From JAHEJA01 sp965657215 (lineage in GTDB: Bacteria > Pseudomonadota > Alphaproteobacteria > Rhodobacterales > Rhodobacteraceae): DNA of 64,000 nucleotides. A model generated the notes under the pieces. The model was not told the origin of the DNA. It searched no databases and saw only the letters and a program-made list of their open reading frames with translations. The position numbers and the translations under genes are program-made. The stretch spans positions 1 to 64,000 of the forward strand of contig CBFHNR010000013.1 of NCBI GenBank assembly GCA_965657215.1. Direction: 5' to 3'. This document shows positions 9,037 to 17,462 of this stretch, one piece after another. The first letter of the stretch is position 1. Every line of letters begins with the position of its first letter.

Positions 9037-9999
9037 TTATCCCCAAAGGGTGCTTTTCGGCGCGTGTACACCGTTTTCATCGAAAATCAAAGGCGATTGC
9101 CGATCTTGAGCAAGCAATAAGGGCCCATCCAGATCCGTAAAGGCCACGCCTTGCGCCACCAATGTTGCAGGGGCCATGGCAAGCGAGCTTCCGACCATAC
9201 AGCCGACCATGATATCATAGCCTTGCGCGCGCGCCGCCTCTTTTAACAAGAGTGCTTCGCTCAACCCACCTGTTTTGTCCAACTTGATGTTGACGACATC
9301 ATATTTGCCCTTGAGATGCGCCAAACTTGCGCGATCGTGACAGCTTTCATCGGCACAGATAGGAACAGGGCGCTCGATCTCTAACAGAGCCTCATCTTGC
9401 GACGCTGGCAAGGGTTGTTCAACCAAGGCCACGCCCAAGCGGATCAAATGCGGCGCGAGGTCTTTGTAAACTTCAGCGCTCCAACCCTCATTCGCATCAA
9501 TAATGATCGTCGAAGTGGGCGCACCACGGCGAACCGCCTCAAGACGCGGCATATCATCAGGTGTCCCTAGTTTGATTTTCAACACAGGGCGAAAGGCATT
9601 TTTGCGCGCCTGCTCTTCCATCGCTTCGGGTGTATCGAGGGACAAGGTATAGGCCGTAATTTCAGGGGTCGGCTCCGGCATCCCAATGAGATCCCAAACC
9701 CGTTTTCCTGCAGTTTTGGCTTCTAAATCCCAGAGCGCGCAATCAAGGGCATTGCGCGCGGCCCCCGCTGGCAAGAGCTCTTGCAACTCTGCACGCGATA
9801 CATCCGCAGGCACGCCCAAAATCTCTTGGCGCACACTCTCCAATGTTTCGTTATAACGGGCATAGGGCACACATTCACCAAGCCCGACATGGCCATCACG
9901 CTCCACACGAACAGTTAACACCTGCGCCTGCGTGCGAGACCCGCGCGAAATCGTAAACACTTGAGCTAAGGGAAAGACATCGTCCTGAACCGTGATCAT
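9037..9999 (-). CDS. dgcA: Enolase-superfamily N-acetyl-D-Glu racemase DgcA (dipeptide epimerase-like)
   Basis: The 320-residue protein is an enolase-superfamily member of the L-Ala-D/L-Glu epimerase type. Visible catalytic residues are Lys141 and Lys143 in LKIKLG, metal ligands Asp168 (IIDANEGW), Glu194 (VEQP) and Asp217 (CADES), and Lys239 in NIKLDKTGG, followed by GCMVGSSLAMAP. By sequence alone it could be a dipeptide epimerase of peptidoglycan recycling. The neighbouring dgcN-type gene instead points to DgcA, which racemises N-acetyl-D-glutamate in the DgcN-DgcA pathway known from marine Proteobacteria. The start ATG at 9999 is followed directly by the conserved strand. A 76-base spacer with a hairpin element separates it from dgcN. 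Confidence 0.85.
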   Translation of the reverse strand: MITVQDDVFPLAQVFTISRGSRTQAQVLTVRVERDGHVGLGECVPYARYNETLESVRQEILGVPADVSRAELQELLPAGAARNALDCALWDLEAKTAGKRVWDLIGMPEPTPEITAYTLSLDTPEAMEEQARKNAFRPVLKIKLGTPDDMPRLEAVRRGAPTSTIIIDANEGWSAEVYKDLAPHLIRLGVALVEQPLPASQDEALLEIERPVPICADESCHDRASLAHLKGKYDVVNIKLDKTGGLSEALLLKEAARAQGYDIMVGCMVGSSLAMAPATLVAQGVAFTDLDGPLLLAQDRQSPLIFDENGVHAPKSTLWG

Positions 10000-10020
10000 T
10001 GTGATGCTCCTCGTTTCATC

Positions 10021-10058
10021 TTTGCAAAAATACTCCCGCCGGAGGCGTCCGACGGGAA
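10021..10058. repeat. Intergenic AAAATACTC hairpin element (copy 1)
   Basis: This short element lies between dgcN and dgcA: TTTGCAAAAATACTC followed by an imperfect hairpin, TCCCGCCGGA / TCCGACGGGA around a GGCG loop. Similar TTTGC.AAAATACTC sequences occur at 53865 and 63427, and a related one at 25930. Elements of this form are common between genes in Rhodobacterales genomes. This one could act as an intercistronic attenuator. Confidence 0.6.
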
Positions 10059-10074
10059 TACGTGATGAGACGTC

Positions 10075-11076
10075 TTAGACCGCGTCCAAGGCATCGACAA
10101 GCTTATCCGCACCAAATCTGAACGGATCGGTTGCAGGTAGCTTCATCTCTGTCTCAAGTTCAGACAAATAGGCCCGCGCATCGTCTTCGGCCATGTGTTG
10201 TGTGTTCACAGAAATACCAACGACTTGACAGGCAGGGTTCCCAACACGGGCCAAGGTTAGCGCTGTGTCACGCAACGCTTCGAGTGAGGGTTGCTGGTAA
10301 TCGGGCAAGCCGCGCATGTGCGTGCGTGTCGGCTCATGGCATAGGATCAAGGCATCTGGCTGACCGCCATGCACCAAGGCCATCGTGACACCAGAATAAG
10401 AGACGTGGAACAAGCTGCCTTGCCCTTCGATCAAATCCCAGTGATCGTCATCATTGTCGGGCGTGAGGTATTCGACGGATCCCGCCATGAAATCGGCAAT
10501 CACTGCGTCGAGTGGAACACCGTCACCTGTGATCAAGATACCTGTCTGTCCTGTCGCGCGGAACGTGCTTTTCATGCCGCGCTTTTGCATTTCGGCATCC
10601 ATCGCCATGGCTGTGTACATTTTACCAACAGAGCAATCTGTTCCCACCGCGAGGCAGCGTTTGCCAGAGCGTTTCACACCATTCGCAATAGGATATTGCA
10701 CAGAGGGGATGCGCACATCATGCAAGCTTGCGCCATTGCGCTCTGCGGCCTCGACCAAATCCGCCTCGTCATTTAGAAGGTTGTGTAACCCGCTTGCGAT
10801 GTCATAGCCCATGTCTAGGGCCTCGATCAAAACGGTTTTCCAAGCTTGGGAAATAACGCCACCGCGATTGGCCACGCCGATGACAAGGGTTTTTGCGCCC
10901 TTTTCTTTGGCCTCTGCAAGGGTCAAATCTGTGATGCCTAGATCGGCCTGACATCCCTCCATACGGAATTGACCGAGGGCATTTTCAGGGCGCCAGTCTT
11001 TTATGCCCACGGCGACTTTTGCGGCTAACTGGTCCGGTGCGTCCCCGAGGAACAAAAGATAAGGTGTTTTGATCAT
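10075..11076 (-). CDS. dgcN: DUF1611 protein, D-glutamate N-acetyltransferase DgcN
   Basis: The 333-residue DUF1611 protein has an N-terminal LFLGD Rossmann-like segment and a C-terminal P-loop-like GTDCSVGKMYTA, with TGQTGILITGDGVPLDAV and GQGSLFHVSYSGVT downstream. This is the architecture of DgcN, the N-acetyltransferase that converts D-glutamate to N-acetyl-D-glutamate before racemisation by DgcA. The ATG at 11076 is preceded by GGGAG at good spacing; a 7-residue longer frame is unlikely. It is the first gene of dgcN-dgcA-dat on the minus strand. No LysR regulator gene of the DgcR type is visible beside it. Confidence 0.85.
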   Translation of the reverse strand: MIKTPYLLFLGDAPDQLAAKVAVGIKDWRPENALGQFRMEGCQADLGITDLTLAEAKEKGAKTLVIGVANRGGVISQAWKTVLIEALDMGYDIASGLHNLLNDEADLVEAAERNGASLHDVRIPSVQYPIANGVKRSGKRCLAVGTDCSVGKMYTAMAMDAEMQKRGMKSTFRATGQTGILITGDGVPLDAVIADFMAGSVEYLTPDNDDDHWDLIEGQGSLFHVSYSGVTMALVHGGQPDALILCHEPTRTHMRGLPDYQQPSLEALRDTALTLARVGNPACQVVGISVNTQHMAEDDARAYLSELETEMKLPATDPFRFGADKLVDALDAV

Positions 11077-11427
11077 GGCGATTCTCCCAAATGTCACGTC
11101 TTGCCCCGTTATGTCACAGCCTAAACTTAAGAGTTTCGCAAAACCTAAGTCTCATTCGTATAATTTTAGAAGATTATTCGAATTATTAAACCATTTGAAA
11201 AGAATAGTTCTAATAATTGACGGTGAAACGACCATGTCTGTCGTTCGCGATTATCGGTGGTCCATATTTTATGAGTCGGCCCCAACAAGTGGCAATCGGT
11301 CACTTTATTCAGCTTGTGTTTCGTTCATGCTGCAGGTGCAAAATGATGCTTGCAACTCGCTGAGTAATTTTATAACAGTTTAGCCATGGTTTAACGCAAT
11401 ATCCTAACTCTTTAAAAAGGACATCCT
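11077..11427. other. Non-coding spacer between dgcN and mcl1
   Basis: These 351 bases separate the divergent dgcN and mcl1 genes and should hold both promoters. The middle (about 11135-11225) is strongly AT-rich. The mcl1 side ends with AAAAAGGACATCCT, a good ribosome binding site. A 104-codon plus-strand frame crosses the area but starts inside the dgcN 5' end and has no recognisable features. I see no RNA gene or riboswitch. Confidence 0.5.
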
Positions 11428-12384
11428 ATGAGCTTCCGTCTGCAACCGACCCCGATCGCACGCCCAAACCGTTGTCAGTTATTTGGACCAGGCTCGCGTC
11501 CTGCAATTTTCGAAAAAATGGCGGCGAGCGCTGCAGATGTTATTAACCTAGACCTCGAAGATTCTGTTGCCCCCTCAGACAAGGACAGCGCACGCGCCAA
11601 TGTTATCCAAGCGATCAATGAAGTCGATTGGGGAAACAAGACCTTGTCTGTGCGCATCAATGGTTTGGACACGCCCTATTGGTATAAAGACGTGGTTGAG
11701 CTGCTTGAAAAAGCAGGGGATCGGTTAGATCAGATCATGATCCCCAAGGTCGGATGTTCCGCCGATATCTATGCGGTTGACGCGCTTGTGTCCTCCATCG
11801 AGGCGGCAAAGGGGCGGAGCAAGCCAATTAACTTTGAAATCATCATCGAAAGTGCCGCTGGCATCTCGCATGTCGAAGAAATCGCAGCAGCGAGCCCGCG
11901 TCTGGTTGCAATGTCCTTGGGCGCGGCGGATTTCGCGGCCTCAATGGGCATGGCGACAACTGGAATCGGTGGGACGCAAGAAGGCTATTATATGTACCGT
12001 GAAGGTCAAAAACATTGGTCAGATCCTTGGCATTGGGCGCAGGCTGCAATCGTGGCCGCATGCCGGACGCATGGTGTCTTGCCTGTGGATGGTCCGTTTG
12101 GTGATTTTTCCGACGATGAAGGCTTCCGCGCTCAAGCGCGTCGCTCGGCAACCTTGGGCATGGTGGGCAAATGGGCCATTCACCCCAAGCAGGTTGCCTT
12201 GTCAAATGAAGTGTTCACCCCATCAGAAGAGGCTGTTGCCGAAGCGCGCGAAATTCTCGCTGCTATGGAAACAGCCAAAGCAAATGGAGAAGGGGCAACT
12301 GTTTATAAGGGGCGTTTGGTCGACATTGCCTCGATCAAACAGGCAGAGGTCATTGTAAAGCAATCAGAAATGATTGGCGGATAA
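11428..12384 (+). CDS. mcl1: L-malyl-CoA / beta-methylmalyl-CoA lyase
   Basis: The 318-residue HpcH/HpaI-family (CitE-like) lyase is almost identical in pattern to Mcl1 of Rhodobacter: MSFRLQP.P.ARPNRCQLFGPGSRP, DVINLDLEDSVAP, IMIPKVGC, IIESAAGI, SLGAADFAASMGM and GKWAIHPKQV are all present. These supply the CoA-binding arginine and the Mg-binding Glu and Asp. It cleaves malyl-CoA to acetyl-CoA and glyoxylate, and methylmalyl-CoA to propionyl-CoA and glyoxylate, in the ethylmalonyl-CoA pathway. The start has AAGGAC upstream. The gene stands alone, with its own terminator just downstream and accA further on. Confidence 0.95.
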   Translation: MSFRLQPTPIARPNRCQLFGPGSRPAIFEKMAASAADVINLDLEDSVAPSDKDSARANVIQAINEVDWGNKTLSVRINGLDTPYWYKDVVELLEKAGDRLDQIMIPKVGCSADIYAVDALVSSIEAAKGRSKPINFEIIIESAAGISHVEEIAAASPRLVAMSLGAADFAASMGMATTGIGGTQEGYYMYREGQKHWSDPWHWAQAAIVAACRTHGVLPVDGPFGDFSDDEGFRAQARRSATLGMVGKWAIHPKQVALSNEVFTPSEEAVAEAREILAAMETAKANGEGATVYKGRLVDIASIKQAEVIVKQSEMIGG

Positions 12385-12396
12385 GTCTATTGTCCA

Positions 12397-12426
12397 AGGC
12401 GGGCTACGGTCCGCCGAAATTTTTTA
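12397..12426 (+). terminator. Rho-independent terminator of mcl1
   Basis: A GGCGG/CCGCC stem around a short loop (12398-12415) is followed by GAAATTTTTT, 13 bases after the mcl1 stop codon. This is a standard intrinsic terminator. Confidence 0.75.
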
Positions 12427-12464
12427 CCAAATTGTTGAGGCCTCAAACATTTGGTCGGTATGTG

Positions 12465-12683
12465 TCAGGAAATGCAGTGATGTTTCCTGTTACGTTTTTC
12501 AAAAGAGGTAATGGCGTCATCTGGACCCTTTGGCGAGATTTGAGAGTAATGTGAACGGGTCTTGCCCTCCCAATTTGTGACGTCAATTAGGTCATTATCG
12601 TTGAGGTGATCAACTGGACTGTCCCAAGGTGCTGGGACAACATGGACCGCTGGGCTTTCACCAGTCATGCGTTGGGGGTTCAT
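12465..12683 (-). CDS. Small hypothetical protein, 72 residues
   Basis: I do not recognise this 72-residue protein. Its ATG at 12683 is preceded by TAAGAAGGAGTATCAAA, a near-perfect ribosome binding site, which is the main reason to call it real. The product has no signal peptide or membrane segment. It contains a proline-rich HVVPAPWDSPVDHL stretch, an acidic centre (NDNDLIDVTNW) and a basic tail (EKRNRKHHC) that could contact nucleic acid or metal. It lies alone on the minus strand between mcl1 and accA. The reading frame continues upstream to 12716, but the ribosome binding site favours the shorter form. Confidence 0.6.
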   Translation of the reverse strand: MNPQRMTGESPAVHVVPAPWDSPVDHLNDNDLIDVTNWEGKTRSHYSQISPKGPDDAITSFEKRNRKHHCIS

Positions 12684-12981
12684 TTTGATACTCCTTCTTA
12701 ATTGGTGATAGCTCATGCTACGCAGTTCATTCTTCGATTCTCAAGTCTGATGAGGCTGTTTAAGCGTGACTTAAACCAAAGACCTGATGACTATCCTGTC
12801 GAGGTGCGCAGGTATCCCTGTTCTCAAAATGAGAATGTCTAAGGGCAACATCGGATAGAAATACAATTTTATTCCCCTTGGCAAATCCGCGGCCGTTCCC
12901 CATCTGAACAGCAGTTTCTAGAACCCGTTGCAAATTGCGGTTAAACGGAGCATAAACCAAGAAAATCAAGCGGAGCGGATG
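12684..12981. other. Spacer between the small protein gene and accA
   Basis: These 298 bases hold no convincing gene. A perfect 7-bp inverted repeat, GTTTAAG-5 nt-CTTAAAC (12758-12776), and a shorter TTCTCA/GAGAA pair near 12821 could be operator or mRNA structures for the two divergent genes. A 76-codon minus-strand frame at 12760-12990 runs through the region and into accA, without a ribosome binding site or family resemblance. Confidence 0.4.
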
Positions 12982-13944
12982 ATGACTCAATACCTCAACT
13001 TTGAAAAACCTTTGGCAGAAATCGAAGGTAAAGCAGAAGAATTACGTGCCCTTGCGCGTGAGAGTGAGGAAATGGATGTCGAAGACCAAGCCAAGGCATT
13101 GGATGAGAAAGCCAATGCGCTTTTGGTCGAGCTTTATAAATCCCTAACACCATGGCGCAAATGTCAGGTGGCCCGTCACCCAGATCGCCCGCATTGCCGC
13201 GATTACATTGATGCTTTGTTCACAGAGTTCACACCTCTCGCAGGGGACCGCAACTTTGCCGATGATCATGCGGTCATGGGGGGTCTTGCACGTTTCAATG
13301 ATCAGCCTGTTGTGGTGATTGGTCATGAAAAAGGCAACGACACAAAGAGCCGGATTGAACGCAATTTCGGCATGGCCCGTCCCGAAGGATATCGTAAGGC
13401 CATTCGCTTGATGGAAATGGCGGATAAATTTGGCCTCCCCATTATCACGCTTGTTGATACGCCGGGCGCTTATCCTGGAAAAGGCGCTGAAGAGCGCGGT
13501 CAATCCGAGGCGATTGCGCGGTCAACTGAGAAATGCCTTCAGGTTCGTGTCCCCGTGATTTCGATTATCATCGGAGAAGGCGGTTCAGGTGGCGCAGTTG
13601 CCTTTGCAACAGCGAACCGTGTCGCAATGTTGGAACACTCCGTTTATTCCGTGATCAGCCCAGAAGGCTGTGCTTCCATCCTCTGGAAAGATGCTGAGAA
13701 AATGCGCGAAGCGGCTGAAGCTCTTCGATTGACGGCCCAAGATTTGACACAGCTCGGTGTGAACGATCATGTGATTACTGAACCAATGGGCGGTGCACAT
13801 CGCGATCGTGAGCAAGCGATTGACTCTGTGGGTGCTGCAATCGCTAAATTGCTAGGGGATCTTGAGGGTAAATCTGGGGATGACTTGGTCAAAGACCGTC
13901 GTCAGAAATTCCTCGATCTTGGATCCAAAGGATTGGCGGCTTAA
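12982..13944 (+). CDS. accA: Acetyl-CoA carboxylase carboxyltransferase subunit alpha
   Basis: The 320-residue alpha subunit pairs with AccD to move the carboxyl group from biotin to acetyl-CoA, the first step of fatty acid synthesis. The sequence has the N-terminal LNFEKPLAEIE helix, PWRKCQVARHPDRPHCRDYI, GHEKGNDTKSRIERNFGMARPEGYRKA, LVDTPGAYPGKGAEERGQSEAIA and GEGGSGGA, which are diagnostic. Length is normal. I prefer the second of two adjacent ATGs (12982) because CGGAGCGG then sits at a usual distance. The stop codon overlaps that of the convergent GntR gene by 4 bases. Confidence 0.97.
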   Translation: MTQYLNFEKPLAEIEGKAEELRALARESEEMDVEDQAKALDEKANALLVELYKSLTPWRKCQVARHPDRPHCRDYIDALFTEFTPLAGDRNFADDHAVMGGLARFNDQPVVVIGHEKGNDTKSRIERNFGMARPEGYRKAIRLMEMADKFGLPIITLVDTPGAYPGKGAEERGQSEAIARSTEKCLQVRVPVISIIIGEGGSGGAVAFATANRVAMLEHSVYSVISPEGCASILWKDAEKMREAAEALRLTAQDLTQLGVNDHVITEPMGGAHRDREQAIDSVGAAIAKLLGDLEGKSGDDLVKDRRQKFLDLGSKGLAA

Positions 13945-14591
13945 CTCGCCAGCATCCGAAGCCCTTGGGTTACATCTGATCGTACGGCAAGCCGAAGGCC
14001 CGGTTCATCGCCAGCCTTAAGCGAGGCAAGGATGATCTTGTGAAAATGTGGCGGTTCTTTGCGACGTAGTTTTCCATAAAGGGCGCGCATTGTCGGGCCG
14101 AGCTGAAGCCAAACTGTTTCCGCCATGGCCAGCATTGCAGGGGCCTGCGCCCTTAGGTAAAGAGTTCGATGGAATTCAAGGTTCGTGCGGATGTAAGCCA
14201 CCGCATCATGTTCGCTCACGGCGGTTCCGACAGTGGCATTGATAGCTTGTAAACGGTCTATCAAAGCAAGGTGAGCCCGAGGCAAAGCACGGCTCGCTAG
14301 TTCAACTTCTATCAAAGCGCGAAGCGCGGCCAGTTCTTCGATACGTTCATTGCTAAGTTCGGGCGTCGCAACGCGCCCTGATGATGACATGCTGAGCGCC
14401 CCCTCCGCCACAAGACGACGGACAGCTTCGCGTGCAGGTGTCATTGAGACGTTATACTGATCTCCAATGCCGCGAATGGTAAAGGCATGGCCTGGGGCAA
14501 TTTCCCCATGCATGATCCGACTGCGAAGACCCCGATAAACAAGATCATGAGCCGATTGAGAAACATCATTAGAGCGGACTGGCTTTTGCAT
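13941..14591 (-). CDS. GntR family (FadR/FCD type) transcriptional regulator
   Basis: The 216-residue regulator has an N-terminal winged helix (about residues 14-75) with the GntR pattern: DLVYRGLRSRIMHGEIAPG, then IRGIGDQYNVSMTPAREAVRRLVAEGAL as the recognition helix region. An all-helical FCD effector domain of about 130 residues follows, with ELAALRALIEVELASRAL and LEFHRTLYLRAQAPAM, where His and Asp/Asn residues usually bind a metal and a carboxylate ligand. Effector unknown. It is convergent with accA and followed upstream by the metallopeptidase gene on the same strand, 30 bases away. Targets cannot be read from context. Confidence 0.85.
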   Translation of the reverse strand: MQKPVRSNDVSQSAHDLVYRGLRSRIMHGEIAPGHAFTIRGIGDQYNVSMTPAREAVRRLVAEGALSMSSSGRVATPELSNERIEELAALRALIEVELASRALPRAHLALIDRLQAINATVGTAVSEHDAVAYIRTNLEFHRTLYLRAQAPAMLAMAETVWLQLGPTMRALYGKLRRKEPPHFHKIILASLKAGDEPGLRLAVRSDVTQGLRMLAS

Positions 14592-14621
14592 GCCCTTTTG
14601 TGATCACAAATTGAGGGTCCG

Positions 14622-15344
14622 TCAATCCTTAAATGTATATTGATGAAGGCTCGCCCCATTTTGTCGCAACCATCCGCGTTGCTCTTTGTAGGACCCAAAT
14701 AAGTTCTCTACGACCGTCCAAAACGCAGCGGAATGGTTCATTTCCTTGAGGTGGGCGACTTCGTGAGCGGCGACGTATTTCAACACATCAGGCGGCGCCA
14801 TAATCAACCGCCAGCTATACATCAAGGCGCCCTCACTGCTGCAGGATCCCCAACGGGATCGCGTATCGCGCAAGGTTAGGCGCGTATAGGGGAGGCCGAG
14901 CTTGCTTGCATAATAATCCGAAGCTTCGGCCAATCTATCTCTGGCAAGTGTTTTGAGATAGGCTTGAACCTGCACCGCTGGTGCCTTGCTTTTTTGAGGC
15001 AGGCATAGGTTATGGCCAATCGCGCTTACTCTTGTCCCGGTTCCCGGTGTGACAAGATAGGATGTGCCTTCGATTGGGATCGTGCTGCCGTAATCAACGA
15101 GCGCAGGTTTTGCGCTATTGGAATGATGCTTGGCGATCCAGTCCTCTTTTTCTAGAACGAATCCTTCAATGTCGGATCGTCTTGCATGAAGCGGAGCGGT
15201 TAGAGTGATGCGCCCGTCCAATGAAGACACCCGAAGGCTAAGCCTCTTGGCGCGTGCCAAATGCCGTACGCTCACCTCGATGTCGGGGTGATTTGGCAGG
15301 ACGATTGGTCCATTGTTGGGGTCTTTAGAGAAGAATCGACGCAT
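14622..15344 (-). CDS. YgjP/M48-type zinc metallopeptidase (DUF45, SprT-like)
   Basis: The 240-residue product belongs to the YgjP-like metallopeptidases. The zinc site is visible as HEVAHLKEMNHSAAFW (HExxH plus a third downstream histidine), preceded by the family block LRDTRSRWGSCSSEGALMYSWRLIMAP. There is no signal peptide, so it is cytoplasmic; the substrate is not established for this family. I chose the ATG at 15344; a TTG at 15404 would add 20 residues. It is divergent from the TIGR02300 gene, an arrangement that needs a shared promoter region of about 90 bases. Confidence 0.85.
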   Translation of the reverse strand: MRRFFSKDPNNGPIVLPNHPDIEVSVRHLARAKRLSLRVSSLDGRITLTAPLHARRSDIEGFVLEKEDWIAKHHSNSAKPALVDYGSTIPIEGTSYLVTPGTGTRVSAIGHNLCLPQKSKAPAVQVQAYLKTLARDRLAEASDYYASKLGLPYTRLTLRDTRSRWGSCSSEGALMYSWRLIMAPPDVLKYVAAHEVAHLKEMNHSAAFWTVVENLFGSYKEQRGWLRQNGASLHQYTFKD

Positions 15345-15437
15345 TGTTCCAGTAATAGCTGAAAAGCCTTTGACACTGCGTTCCTGATATGGCACTTGGC
15401 GCAAACTGTCGACAAGTAAAAGTCAAAGGGGATTCCT

Positions 15438-15755
15438 ATGCCCAAAGAAGAATGGGGTGTGAAACGCATTTGCCCAACTACAGGCAAACGTTTTTATGAC
15501 CTAAACAAAAATCCAATAGTTAGCCCATATACGGGCGAAGTTGTTGAGCTGGATAGCAGCAAAACACGTCTGATCGCTGCGGATGCAGAAGATGCGGCAA
15601 ACAAGTCAACTGAATCACAAGATATTGATACAGATGATGTTGTATTGGATGACGACGTAGAAGTGGATCTCGGTGATGATCTACTTGAAGATGACGATGA
15701 CGATAGCGTCTCTCTAGACGAAATCGCAGACGTCCCTGCGGACGAAGAAGAGTAA
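15438..15755 (+). CDS. TIGR02300 family acidic protein (FYDLN motif)
   Basis: This 105-residue protein is a clear member of the alphaproteobacterial TIGR02300 family. It has a conserved N-terminal WGVKRICPTTGKRFYDLNK segment with FYDLNKNPIVSPYTGE, followed by a very acidic low-complexity tail, mostly Asp and Glu from residue 60 on. The conserved head contains a single CPxTG and no full zinc ribbon. Function unknown; the acidic tail suggests a protein- or nucleic-acid-mimic contact. A stem (GTGGGGCG/CGCCCCAC, 15771-15806) lies downstream without a clear U-run, then a tRNA gene. Confidence 0.9.
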   Translation: MPKEEWGVKRICPTTGKRFYDLNKNPIVSPYTGEVVELDSSKTRLIAADAEDAANKSTESQDIDTDDVVLDDDVEVDLGDDLLEDDDDDSVSLDEIADVPADEEE

Positions 15756-15840
15756 TCTTCTTAACAATGCTGTGGGGCGATTTTGGACTTGATCCCGCCC
15801 CACGCTTTGCATATTTAGCGTTCATCAGCGAACGCTGTTT

Positions 15841-15916
<76 letters not shown>

Positions 15917-15983
15917 AACCTTCATTGACAACCGAATATATTATCTCGACGCCTGTGCTGTGCCGCACTTACTCTTGGTCAAA

Positions 15984-16012
15984 CGAAAAATGGCGGAGCA
16001 AGCCCCGCCATC
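15984..16012 (-). terminator. Rho-independent terminator of urtA
   Basis: On the minus strand, ATGGCGGGG and CTCCGCCAT pair around a CTTG loop and are followed by TTTTTCG. It sits about 20 bases after the urtA stop codon. Confidence 0.85.
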
Positions 16013-16033
16013 GTTCTTGGATTTTAAATCTGA

Positions 16034-17308
16034 TTAGTAGTTAGATTTGATTTGAACACATGTGTTTGTTGTCGTGTCATACATACCGCAGCCCAATGAT
16101 TTCCAATCAGACTTGAGGTTTGCAGACTGTGGCAAGAAATCTGTCCATGCATCGCCATCAACTTCTGTTGTTTTAGAAATGATGTCGAACTGGCCAACTT
16201 CGTTGATTTCGCCGATCAAAACTGGCTTTGCCAAGTGATGGTTTGGCAACATAACCGCTTGACCACCTGTCAAGTTCGGGAATGTTTGACCGTACATCGC
16301 GGTACGAACGGCATCCACATCCGTTGTGCCAGCTTGCTCTACAGCGTTTACCCACATGTTGAAACCAATGTAGTGTGCTTCCATTGGATCGTTAGTCACA
16401 CGCTCGCGACCCATGCGGTCTTTCCACTGTTTGACCCACTCAAAGTTTGCAGGCGTGTCAGCAGATTGAAAGTAGTTCCAAGCAGCCAAGTGACCCACAA
16501 GGTCAGCTGTATCCAATGTGGATAGCTCTTCTTCACCAACAGAGAATGCAATGACGGGAATGTCGAATGGCATAATGCCCGCGTTTCCAAGAGCCTCGTA
16601 GAAGCCGATGTTTGCATCGCCGTTAATTGTTGAAATCACGCCAACTTTGGATCCATCGCTTCCGAGAGATTCGATGTCTGCAACGATGCCGTCCCAGTCA
16701 TTGTGGCCAAACGGTGTATAGTTCACCAAGATGTCAGAAGCTGGGATACCTTTTGATTTCAAGTAGGCTTCCAAGATCGCGTTTGTTGTCCGTGGGTAGA
16801 CATAATCTGTGCCCAAAAGCGCAAATTTGGTGACGCCCAAGTCGTTCAAGAAATAATCTGTCGCCGGGATCGCTTGCTGGTTCGGAGCCGCGCCTGTGTA
16901 AAATACGTTTTTAGAGCTTTCTTCGCCTTCGTATTGAACAGGGTAAAACATGAGGCCATTCAATTCTTCGACGACAGGAAGAACGTTTTTACGGGAAACA
17001 GATGTCCAACCGCCAAAGATAACAGAGACGCCATCTTTTTCGATAAGCTGACGCGACATTGTGCCAAAGGTTGGCCAATCGGAAGCAGGGTCAACCACAA
17101 CAGCTTCGAGTTGCTTGCCCAAGACACCGCCTTTTGCGTTCTGTTGTTCGATCAACATAAGCATCGTATCTTTAAGTGTTGTTTCCGAAATCGCCATCGT
17201 TCCGGATAGGGAGTGCAGAATGCCGACTTTCACGGTTTCGGCATTCGCTGATGTTGTCGCACCATAGAGTGCAAGTGCACCAACAACGGCAGATTTAATA
17301 AATTGCAT
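16034..17308 (-). CDS. urtA: Urea-type ABC transporter substrate-binding protein
   Basis: The 424-residue periplasmic binding protein has a 23-residue signal peptide (MQFIKSAVVGALAL..., cleavage after SANA) and the UrtA/AmiC-FmdD pattern: KVGILHSLSGTMAISETTLKD, GGWTSVSRKNVLPVVEELNGLMFYPVQYEGEE, and GHLAAWNYFQS. UrtA delivers urea or short amides to the UrtBC permease. A strong ribosome binding site (AAGGAGGACAC) precedes the ATG. The gene is single: a terminator follows it and no urtBCDE or urease gene is in the window. A three-cysteine-containing C-terminal tail (CGMYDTTTNTC) is normal in this family. Confidence 0.88.
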   Translation of the reverse strand: MQFIKSAVVGALALYGATTSANAETVKVGILHSLSGTMAISETTLKDTMLMLIEQQNAKGGVLGKQLEAVVVDPASDWPTFGTMSRQLIEKDGVSVIFGGWTSVSRKNVLPVVEELNGLMFYPVQYEGEESSKNVFYTGAAPNQQAIPATDYFLNDLGVTKFALLGTDYVYPRTTNAILEAYLKSKGIPASDILVNYTPFGHNDWDGIVADIESLGSDGSKVGVISTINGDANIGFYEALGNAGIMPFDIPVIAFSVGEEELSTLDTADLVGHLAAWNYFQSADTPANFEWVKQWKDRMGRERVTNDPMEAHYIGFNMWVNAVEQAGTTDVDAVRTAMYGQTFPNLTGGQAVMLPNHHLAKPVLIGEINEVGQFDIISKTTEVDGDAWTDFLPQSANLKSDWKSLGCGMYDTTTNTCVQIKSNY

Positions 17309-17462
17309 GTGTCCTCCTTAGGTATCCCCAATGCATGGGAGTGCTTTACCTAGACAAAGAAATTTCAGTTCAAAGCCAGTCTCAGCGCCAAAGCACCATC
17401 ATGACTACGCAATAGGGAAAACGTCGATTTCCAAGGAGGTTTTAGGCAAATACCCTGAATCA

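Noticed and set aside
11069..11383. 104-codon plus-strand frame between dgcN and mcl1
   Set aside because: It starts inside dgcN on the other strand and reads through AT-rich promoter sequence with no features.
12760..12990. 76-codon minus-strand frame before accA
   Set aside because: It overlaps the accA start and has no ribosome binding site or recognisable motif.
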